From positions 20,561,267-20,625,266 of the forward strand of contig OZ059898.1 of assembly GCA_964057225.1 (NCBI GenBank): a stretch of 64,000 nucleotides of DNA, read 5' to 3'. The notes beneath the pieces are model-generated. The model saw only the letters and a program-made list of their open reading frames with translations. It was not told the DNA's origin and did no database searches. How positions within the stretch are numbered: position 1 is the first letter of the stretch; each line of letters starts with the position of its first letter. Positions 1-8,775 of the stretch are shown piece after piece. Both the position numbers and the translations under genes were made by a program. Source of the DNA: Auanema rhodensis (taxonomy: Eukaryota; Nematoda; Chromadorea; Rhabditida; Rhabditidae).

Positions 1-26
1 AATTTAGCAAAAAGTAGATGTTTTTA

Positions 27-43
27 AATTTTTTATTTCAAGA
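27..43 (+). other. Variable segment that defines monomer types A-F (shown in M1)
   Basis: This segment carries the densest variation in the monomer. Six haplotypes recur: A (aatttttta), F (aatttctta, at M47, M65, M75, M180 and M183), B (gattccttcatt), C (gattccattttt), D (gattcctttatt) and E (gattcctttttt). A and F also have 'gac' instead of 'ggc' at m42-44. The types are not randomly ordered. C usually follows a monomer ending in cagaat (m348 G). E usually follows a monomer with m318 C. D usually carries m110 A and m336 T. Linkage therefore runs across the monomer boundary, which makes the segment a good marker for following HOR units. Confidence 0.9.
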
Positions 44-102
44 CAAAGACGATGGACATTGTTATTCAACGAAAAAATTAATTCTTCAGGGTGAAAATCG
101 AG

Positions 103-124
103 GATATAAGTGTGAACTTATATC
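103..124. repeat. Perfect 9-bp inverted repeat, 4-nt loop (m103-124; in every monomer)
   Basis: The arms are gatataagt (m103-111) and acttatatc (m116-124), with loop gtga. The dyad recurs in all monomers. In about 26 monomers, nearly all type D (for example M11, M16, M21, M36, M100), m110 is A, giving gatataaat. This breaks the G-C pair next to the loop-closing pair, and the opposite arm is not changed to compensate. The structure could form a cruciform in DNA or a hairpin in RNA; the sequence shows only the symmetry. Confidence 0.9.
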
Positions 125-141
125 AGTTGATATCTCGGTGC

Positions 142-192
142 ATTTTTAAGCTAGCGCAAATCTGATAACACAGATCGACGCAGCTTAAAAAT
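142..192. repeat. Imperfect 51-nt stem-loop (m142-192; in every monomer)
   Basis: Outer arms atttttaagct (m142-152) and agcttaaaaat (m182-192) pair over 11 bp. After a bulged A at m153, gcg (m154-156) pairs with cgc (m179-181). A 3x3 internal loop (m157-159 against m176-178) follows, then atctg/cagat (m160-164/m171-175) closes a 6-nt loop, ataaca. That is 19 pairs. In about 33 monomers m178 is G rather than A, and can pair with C157 to lengthen the inner helix by one. M48 and M66 lose pairs through m183 A and m189 C; M76 and M79 carry only m189 C. The size is like a cruciform or a small RNA precursor hairpin, but no processing evidence can come from sequence alone. Confidence 0.88.
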
Positions 193-275
193 CCGCATCG
201 AATGCACTATACTACATTGAGAAACGCTTAATACAAAAATTAGTTATGATCGTTTGAAAAATGATGCATTAGTGT

Positions 276-303
276 ATGTTGAGTTTCCATGTACACTCAA
301 CAT
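276..303. repeat. Perfect 9-bp inverted repeat, 10-nt loop (m276-303; in every monomer)
   Basis: The arms are atgttgagt (m276-284) and actcaacat (m295-303), with loop ttccatgtac. Two recurrent variants weaken it. Position m283 A (gaattt; M14, M19, M27, M34, M39, M45, M52, M57, M63, M72, M156) breaks an internal pair. Position m303 A (aacaatg, usually with m318 C) removes the outermost pair. Neither is compensated, so strict conservation of this dyad is not supported, unlike the core stem-loop upstream. Confidence 0.88.
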
Positions 304-330
304 TGCTTCCAAAAACATTTTGACAAAAAT

Positions 331-342
331 TTTTTCGAAAAA
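331..342. repeat. TTTTTCGAAAAA palindrome (m331-342)
   Basis: A 12-bp perfect palindrome centred on TTCGAA, inside a longer A/T-tract stretch from m325 to m345. About 45 monomers carry T at m336 (ttttttgaaa), which destroys the central CG. Every m336 T monomer I checked also has m348 G (cagaat). M43 and M61 have one extra T in the preceding run. Confidence 0.85.
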
Positions 343-3159
343 TTTCAAAATAATTTAGCAAAAAGTAGATGTTTTTAGATTCCTTCATTCAAGGCAAAGA
401 CGATGGACAATGTTATTCAACGAAAAAATTAATTCTTCAGGGTGAAAATCGAGGATATAAGTGTGAACTTATATCAGTTGATATCTCGGTGCATTTTTAA
501 GCTAGCGCAAATCTGATAACACAGATCGACGCAGCTTAAAAATCCGCATCGAATGCACTATACTACATTGAGAAACGCTTAATACAAAAATTAGTTATGA
601 TCCCTTGAAAAATGATGCATTAGTGTATGTTGAGTTTCCATGTACACTCAACATTGCTTCCAAAAACATTTTGACAAAAATTTTTTCGAAAAATTTCAGA
701 ATAATTTAGCAAAAAGTAGATGTTTTTAGATTCCATTTTTCAAGGCAAAGACGATGGACAATGTTATTCAACGAAAAAATTATTCCTTCAGGGTGAAAAT
801 CGAGGATATAAGTGTGAACTTATATCAGTTGATATCTCGGTGCATTTTTAAGCTAGCGCAAATCTGATAACACAGATCGACGCAGCTTAAAAATCCGCAT
901 CGAATGCACTATACTACATTGAGAAACGCTTAATACAAAAATTAGTTATGATCGTTTGAAAAATGATGCATTAGTGTATGTTGAGTTTCCATGTACACTC
1001 AACATTGCTTCCAAAAACATTTTGACAAAAATTTTTTTGAAAAATTTCAGAATAATTTAGCAAAAAGTAGATGTTTTTAGATTCCATTTTTCAAGGCAAA
1101 GACGATGGACAATGTTATTCAACGAAAAAATTATTCCTTCAGGGTGAAAATCGAGGATATAAGTGTGAACTTATATCAGTTGATATCTCGGTGCATTTTT
1201 AAGCTAGCGCAAATCTGATAACACAGATCGACGCAGCTTAAAAATCCGCATCGAATGCACTATACTACATTGAGAAACGCTTAATACAAAAATTAGTTAT
1301 GATCGTTTGAAAAATGATGCATTAGTGTATGTTGAGTTTCCATGTACACTCAACATTGCTTCCAAAAACATTTTGACAAAAATTTTTTCGAAAAATTTCA
1401 GAATAATGTAGCAAAAAGTAGATGTTTTTAGATTCCATTTTTCAAGGCAAAGACGATGGACAATGTTATTCAACGAAAAAATTATTCCTTCAGGGTGAAA
1501 ATCGAGGATATAAGTGTGAACTTATATCAGTTGATATCTCGGTGCATTTTTAAGCTAGCGCAAATCTGATAACACAGATCGACGCAGCTTAAAAATCCGC
1601 ATCGAATGCACTATACTACATTGAGAAACGCTTAATACAAAAATTAGTTATGATCGTTTGAAAAATGATGCATTAGTGTATGTTGAGTTTCCATGTACAC
1701 TCAACATTGCTTCCAAAAACATTTTGACAAAAATTTTTTTGAAAAATTTCAGAATAATTTAGCAAAAAGTAGATGTTTTTAGATTCCATTTTTCAAGGCA
1801 AAGACGATGGACAATGTTATTCAACGAAAAAATTATTCCTTCAGGGTGAAAATCGAGGATATAAGTGTGAACTTATATCAGTTGATATCTCGGTGCATTT
1901 TTAAGCTAGCGCAAATCTGATAACACAGATCGACGCAGCTTAAAAATCCGCATCGAATGCACTATACTACATTGAGAAACGCTTAATACAAAAATTAGTT
2001 ATGATCGTTTGAAAAATGATGCATTAGTGTATGTTGAGTTTCCATGTACACTCAACATTGCTTCCAAAAACATTTTGACAAAAATTTTTTCGAAAAATTT
2101 CAAAATAATTTAGCAAAAAGTAGATGTTTTTAGATTCCATTTTTCAAGGCAAAGACGATGGACAATGTTATTCAACGAAAAAATTATTCCTTCAGGGTGA
2201 AAATCGAGGATATAAGTGTGAACTTATATCAGTTGATATCTCGGTGCATTTTTAAGCTAGCGCAAATCTGATAACACAGATCGACGCAGCTTAAAAATCC
2301 GCATCGAATGCACTAAACTACATTGAGAAACGCTTAATACAGAAATTAGTTATGATCGTTTGAAAAATGATGCATTAGTGTATGTTGAGTTTCCATGTAC
2401 ACTCAACAATGCTTCCAAAAACATTTTGACAAAAATTTTTTCGAAAAATTTCAAAATAATTTAGCAAAAAGTAGATGTTTTTAGATTCCTTTTTTCAAGG
2501 CAAAGACGATGGACAATGTTATTCAACGAAAAAATTATTCCTTCAGGGTGAAAATCGAGGATATAAGTGTGAACTTATATCAGTTGATATCTCGGTGCAT
2601 TTTTAAGCTAGCGCAAATCTGATAACACAGATCGGCGCAGCTTAAAAATCCGCATCGAATGCACTATACTACATTGAGAAACGCTTAATACAAAAATTAG
2701 TTATGATCCTTTGAAAAATGATGCATTAGTGTATGTTGAGTTTCCATGTACACTCAACAATGCTTCCAAAAACACTTTGACAAAAATTTTTTCGAAAAAT
2801 TTCAAAATAATTTAGCAAAAAGTAGATGTTTTTAGATTCCTTTTTTCAAGGCAAAGACGATGGACAATGTTATTCAACGAAAAAATTATTCCTTCACGGT
2901 GAAAATCGAGGATATAAGTGTGAACTTATATCAGTTGATATCTCGGTGCATTTTTAAGCTAGCGCAAATCTGATAACACAGATCGACGCAGCTTAAAAAT
3001 CCGCATCGAATGCACTATACTACATTGAGAAACGCTTAATACAAAAATTAGTTATGATCGTTTGAAAAATGATGCATTAGTGTATGTTGAGTTTCCATGT
3101 ACACTCAACATTGCTTCCAAAAACATTTTGACAAAAATTTTTTCGAAAAATTTCAAAAT

Positions 3160-6100
3160 AATTTAGCAAAAAGTAGATGTTTTTAAATTTTTTATTTCAA
3201 GACAAAGACGATGGACATTGTTATTCAACGAAAAAATTAATTCTTCAGGGTGAAAATCGAGGATATAAGTGTGAACTTATATCAGTTGATATCTCGGTGC
3301 ATTTTTAAGCTAGCGCAAATCTGATAACACAGATCGACGCAGCTTAAAAATCCGCATCGAATGCACTATACTACATTGAGAAACGCTTAATACAAAAATT
3401 AGTTATGATCGTTTGAAAAATGATGCATTAGTGTATGTTGAGTTTCCATGTACACTCAACATTGCTTCCAAAAACATTTTGACAAAAATTTTTTCGAAAA
3501 ATTTCAAAATAATTTAGCAAAAAGTAGATGTTTTTAGATTCCTTTATTCAAGGCAAAGACGATGGACAATGTTATTCAACGAAAAAATTAATTCTTCAGG
3601 GTGAAAATCGAGGATATAAATGTGAACTTATATCAGTTGATATCTCGGTGCATTTTTAAGCTAGCGCAAATCTGATAACACAGATCGACGCAGCTTAAAA
3701 ATCCGCATCGAATGCACTATACTACATTGAGAAACGCTTAATACAAAAATTAGTTATGATCGTTTGAAAAATGATGCATTAGTGTATGTTGAGTTTCCAT
3801 GTACACTCAACATTGCTTCCAAAAACATTTTGACAAAAATTTTTTTGAAAAATTTCAGAATAATTTAGCAAAAAGTAGATGTTTTTAGATTCCATTTTTC
3901 AAGGCAAAGACGATGGACAATGTTATTCAACGAAAAAATTAATTCTTCAGGGTGAAAATCGAGGATATAAGTGTGAACTTATATCAGTTGATATCTCGGT
4001 GCATTTTTAAGCTAGCGCAAATCTGATAACACAGATCGGCGCAGCTTAAAAATCCGCATCGAATGCACTATACTACATTGAGAAACGCTTAATACAAAAA
4101 TTAGTTATGATCCTTTGAAAAATGATGCATTAGTGTATGTTGAGTTTCCATGTACACTCAACAATGCTTCCAAAAACACTTTGACAAAAATTTTTTCGAA
4201 AAATTTCAAAATAATTTAGCAAAAAGTAGATGTTTTTAGATTCCTTTTTTCAAGGCAAAGACGATGGACAATGTTATTCAACGAAAAAATTATTCCTTCA
4301 CGGTGAAAATCGAGGATATAAGTGTGAACTTATATCAGTTGATATCTCGGTGCATTTTTAAGCTAGCGCAAATCTGATAACACAGATCGACGCAGCTTAA
4401 AAATCCGCATCGAATGCACTATACTACATTGAGAAACGCTTAATACAAAAATTAGTTATGATCGTTTGAAAAATGATGCATTAGTGTATGTTGAGTTTCC
4501 ATGTACACTCAACATTGCTTCCAAAAACATTTTGACAAAAATTTTTTCGAAAAATTTCAAAATAATTTAGCAAAAAGTAGATGTTTTTAAATTTTTTATT
4601 TCAAGACAAAGACGATGGACATTGTTATTCAACGAAAAAATTAATTCTTCAGGGTGAAAATCGAGGATATAAGTGTGAACTTATATCAGTTGATATCTCG
4701 GTGCATTTTTAAGCTAGCGCAAATCTGATAACACAGATCGACGCAGCTTAAAAATCCGCATCGAATGCACTATACTACATTGAGAAACGCTTAATACAAA
4801 AATTAGTTATGATCGTTTGAAAAATGATGCATTAGTGTATGTTGAATTTCCATGTACACTCAACATTGCTTCCAAAAACATTTTGACAAAAATTTTTTTG
4901 AAAAATTTCAGAATAATTTAGCAAAAAGTAGATGTTTTTAGATTCCATTTTTCAAGGCAAAGACGATGGACAATGTTATTCAACGAAAAAATTATTCCTT
5001 CAGGGTGAAAATCGAGGATATAAGTGTGAACTTATATCAGTTGATATCTCGGTGCATTTTTAAGCTAGCGCAAATCTGATAACACGGATCGACGCAGCTT
5101 AAAAATCCGCATCGAATGCACTATACTACATTGAGAAACGCTTAATACAAAAATTAGTTATGATCGTTTGAAAAATGATGCATTAGTGTATGTTGAGTTT
5201 CCATGTACACTCAACATTGCTTCCAAAAACATTTTGACAAAAATTTTTTCGAAAAATTTCAAAATAATTTAGCAAAAAGTAGATGTTTTTAGATTTCTTT
5301 ATTCAAGGCAAAGACGATGGACAATGTTATTCAACGAAAAAATTAATTCTTCAGGGTGAAAATCGAGGATATAAATGTGAACTTATATCAGTTGATATCT
5401 CGGTGCATTTTTAAGCTAGCGCAAATCTGATAACACAGATCGACGCAGCTTAAAAATCCGCATCGAATGCACTATACTACATTGAGAAACGCTTAATACA
5501 AAAATTAGTTATGATCGTTTGAAAAATGATGCATTAGTGTATGTTGAGTTTCCATGTACACTCAACATTGCTTCCAAAAACATTTTGACAAAAATTTTTT
5601 TGAAAAATTTCAGAATAATTTAGCAAAAAGTAGATGTTTTTAGATTCCATTTTTCAAGGCAAAGACGATGGACAATGTTATTCAACGAAAAAATTAATTC
5701 TTCAGGGTGAAAATCGAGGATATAAGTGTGAACTTATATCAGTTGATATCTCGGTGCATTTTTAAGCTAGCGCAAATCTGATAACACAGATCGGCGCAGC
5801 TTAAAAATCCGCATCGAATGCACTATACTACATTGAGAAACGCTTAATACAAAAATTAGTTATGATCCTTTGAAAAATGATGCATTAGTGTATGTTGAGT
5901 TTCCATGTACACTCAACAATGCTTCCAAAAACACTTTGACAAAAATTTTTTCGAAAAATTTCAAAATAATTTAGCAAAAAGTAGATGTTTTTAGATTCCT
6001 TTTTTCAAGGCAAAGACGATGGACAATGTTATTCAACGAAAAAATTATTCCTTCACGGTGAAAATCGAGGATATAAGTGTGAACTTATATCAGTTGATAT

Positions 6101-8775
6101 CTCGGTGCATTTGTAAGCTAGCGCAAATCTGATAACACAGATCGACGCAGCTTAAAAATCCGCATCGAATGCACTATACTACATTGAGAAACGCTTAATA
6201 CAAAAATTAGTTATGATCGTTTGAAAAATGATGCATTAGTGTATGTTGAGTTTCCATGTACACTCAACATTGCTTCCAAAAACATTTTGACAAAAATTTT
6301 TTCGAAAAATTTCAAAATAATTTAGCAAAAAGTAGATGTTTTTAAATTTTTTATTTCAAGACAAAGACGATGGACATTGTTATTCAACGAAAAAATTAAT
6401 TCTTCAGGGTGAAAATCGAGGATATAAGTGTGAACTTATATCAGTTGATATCTCGGTGCATTTTTAAGCTAGCGCAAATCTGATAACACAGATCGACGCA
6501 GCTTAAAAATCCGCATCGAATGCACTATACTACATTGAGAAACGCTTAATACAAAAATTAGTTATGATCGTTTGAAAAATGATGCATTAGTGTATGTTGA
6601 ATTTCCATGTACACTCAACATTGCTTCCAAAAACATTTTGACAAAAATTTTTTTGAAAAATTTCAGAATAATTTAGCAAAAAGTAGATGTTTTTAGATTC
6701 CATTTTTCAAGGCAAAGACGATGGACAATGTTATTCAACGAAAAAATTATTCCTTCAGGGTGAAAATCGAGGATATAAGTGTGAACTTATATCAGTTGAT
6801 ATCTCGGTGCATTTTTAAGCTAGCGCAAATCTGATAACACGGATCGACGCAGCTTAAAAATCCGCATCGAATGCACTATACTACATTGAGAAACGCTTAA
6901 TACAAAAATTAGTTATGATCGTTTGAAAAATGATGCATTAGTGTATGTTGAGTTTCCATGTACACTCAACATTGCTTCCAAAAACATTTTGACAAAAATT
7001 TTTTCGAAAAATTTCAAAATAATTTAGCAAAAAGTAGATGTTTTTAGATTCCTTTATTCAAGGCAAAGACGATGGACAATGTTATTCAACGAAAAAATTA
7101 ATTCTTCAGGGTGAAAATCGAGGATATAAATGTGAACTTATATCAGTTGATATCTCGGTGCATTTTTAAGCTAGCGCAAATCTGATAACACAGATCGACG
7201 CAGCTTAAAAATCCGCATCGAATGCACTATACTACATTGAGAAACGCTTAATACAAAAATTAGTTATGATCGTTTGAAAAATGATGCATTAGTGTATGTT
7301 GAGTTTCCATGTACACTCAACATTGCTTCCAAAAACATTTTGACAAAAATTTTTTTGAAAAATTTCAGAATAATTTAGCAAAAAGTAGATGTTTTTAGAT
7401 TCCATTTTTCAAGGCAAAGACGATGGACAATGTTATTCAACGAAAAAATTAATTCTTCAGGGTGAAAATCGAGGATATAAGTGTGAACTTATATCAGTTG
7501 ATATCTCGGTGCATTTTTAAGCTAGCGCAAATCTGATAACACGGATCGACGCAGCTTAAAAATCCGCATCGAATGCACTATACTACATTGAGAAACGCTT
7601 AATACAAAAATTAGTTATGATCGTTTGAAAAATGATGCATTAGTGTATGTTGAGTTTCCATGTACACTCAACATTGCTTCCAAAAACATTTTGACAAAAA
7701 TTTTTTCGAAAAATTTCAAAATAATTTAGCAAAAAGTAGATGTTTTTAGATTCCTTTATTCAAGGCAAAGACGATGGACAATGTTATTCAACGAAAAAAT
7801 TAATTCTTCAGGGTGAAAATCGAGGATATAAATGTGAACTTATATCAGTTGATATCTCGGTGCATTTTTAAGCTAGCGCAAATCTGATAACACAGATCGA
7901 CGCAGCTTAAAAATCCGCATCGAATGCACTATACTACATTGAGAAACGCTTAATACAAAAATTAGTTATGATCGTTTGAAAAATGATGCATTAGTGTATG
8001 TTGAGTTTCCATGTACACTCAACATTGCTTCCAAAAACATTTTGACAAAAATTTTTTTGAAAAATTTCAGAATAATTTAGCAAAAAGTAGATGTTTTTAG
8101 ATTCCATTTTTCAAGGCAAAGACGATGGACAATGTTATTCAACGAAAAAATTAATTCTTCAGGGTGAAAATCGAGGATATAAGTGTGAACTTATATCAGT
8201 TGATATCTCGGTGCATTTTTAAGCTAGCGCAAATCTGATAACACAGATCGGCGCAGCTTAAAAATCCGCATCGAATGCACTATACTACATTGAGAAACGC
8301 TTAATACAAAAATTAGTTATGATCCTTTGAAAAATGATGCATTAGTGTATGTTGAGTTTCCATGTACACTCAACAATGCTTCCAAAAACACTTTGACAAA
8401 AATTTTTTCGAAAAATTTCAAAATAATTTAGCAAAAAGTAGATGTTTTTAGATTCCTTTTTTCAAGGCAAAGACGATGGACAATGTTATTCAACGAAAAA
8501 ATTATTCCTTCACGGTGAAAATCGAGGATATAAGTGTGAACTTATATCAGTTGATATCTCGGTGCATTTTTAAGCTAGCGCAAATCTGATAACACAGATC
8601 GACGCAGCTTAAAAATCCGCATCGAATGCACTATACTACATTGAGAAACGCTTAATACAAAAATTAGTTATGATCGTTTGAAAAATGATGCATTAGTGTA
8701 TGTTGAGTTTCCATGTACACTCAACATTGCTTCCAAAAACATTTTGACAAAAATTTTTTCGAAAAATTTCAAAAT
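3160..8775. repeat. Array block M10-M25: A-C-D-C-E pentamer HORs (1,755 bp)
   Basis: Types read A-D-C-E, A-C-D-C-E, A-C-D-C-D-C-E. In pentamer phase D-C-E-A-C the units are M11-M15 (3511-5265) and M16-M20 (5266-7020). M21-M22 then form a shortened unit before D resumes at M23. Internal markers repeat in step: D carries m110 A and m336 T, the second C carries m178 G with m252 C, m303 A and m318 C, E carries m89 C, A carries m283 A, and the fifth C carries m172 G (acacggat at 5086, 6841 and 7543). M18 has a private m146 G (ttgtaagct). Confidence 0.85.
7372..7722. repeat. Hybrid monomer M22, product of a 3-monomer deletion
   Basis: The 5' part has C with taatt at m79-83, as in M12 and M17 (the C before E). 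The 3' part has m172 G, m178 A and m252 G, as in M15 and M20 (the C after A). M22 therefore joins two different C positions of the pentamer and leaves out the remaining C-half, E, A and C-half. The exchange point lies between m83 and m172, i.e. 7454-7543. Confidence 0.75.

Larger units (their letters stand above)
18..149 (+). other. Recurrent 43-codon open frame (shown in M1); probably not a gene
   Basis: An ATG at m18 opens a frame of 43 codons ending at TAA m147-149, and the same frame recurs in nearly every monomer. I saw it interrupted in M98, M118 and M157 (m99 T makes TGA) and in M101 (m39 T makes TAA). The start ATG looked invariant. The differences between monomers here are mostly amino-acid changing: the whole m27-43 segment, m59 Gln/His, m81-83 Ile/Phe and m89 Gln/His. 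Only m110 is silent. I see no sign of purifying selection and no recognisable domain, signal peptide or promoter. Array homogenisation is enough to explain the shared frame. Confidence 0.12.
1..351 (+). repeat. Reference monomer M1 (type A)
   Basis: The first complete copy is used here to define monomer positions m1-m351; the phase is arbitrary. In order it holds: variable segment m27-43, hairpin m103-124, GATATC at m129-134, imperfect stem-loop m142-192 with GCTAGC at m150-155, ATGCAT at m264-269, hairpin m276-303, and palindrome m331-342 with TTCGAA at its centre. Short A or T tracts lie at m9-13, m21-25, m72-77, m143-147, m187-191, m235-239, m257-261, m311-315 and m325-342, which could give intrinsic curvature (inference). 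GATATC occurs once per monomer and lies in the conserved core, so EcoRV would be expected to cut the array to a 351-bp ladder. Confidence 0.95.
1..3159. repeat. Array block M1-M9: A-B-C-C-C-C-C-E-E
   Basis: Monomer starts are 1, 352, 703, 1054, 1405, 1756, 2107, 2458 and 2809. M3-M7 are five consecutive C monomers with the tattcc form at m79-84, alternating m336 T/C in M3-M6. M5 has aatgtagc in place of aatttagc. M7 has m210 A (ctaaac), and m303 A without m318 C. M8 carries E at its 5' part but the m178 G / m252 C / m303 A / m318 C set at its 3' part. It is therefore an E-to-C-like hybrid placed before the ordinary E monomer M9 (m89 C). Confidence 0.85.

Noticed and set aside
1-20. RNA polymerase III A/B boxes
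   Set aside because: tagcaaaaagt only loosely resembles an A box, and no GGTTCGANNCC-like B box is present on either strand.
103-112. TATA-box-like gatataagtg as a promoter
   Set aside because: It is one arm of a perfect hairpin in an AT-rich monomer, with no other core promoter element or transcript to support it.
142-192. Hammerhead ribozyme, as found in some animal satellites
   Set aside because: The conserved CUGAUGA core is missing; the nearest matches are ctgataa on the plus strand and ctgatat on the minus strand. The stem-loop does not fit the three-way junction.
142-192. microRNA precursor
   Set aside because: The stem is only about 19 pairs with a 3x3 internal loop, shorter than usual precursors, and there is no expression evidence.
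276-303. Terminal inverted repeat or target-site signature of a transposon
   Set aside because: The arms are 9 bp, internal to each monomer and close together. There is no transposase, no boundary and no interruption of the array.
1-351. Monomer built from two half-length (about 175 bp) sub-repeats
   Set aside because: Comparing the two halves by eye gave only short scattered matches, not a consistent alignment at an offset of about 175 bp. Only the length suits a dinucleosome.
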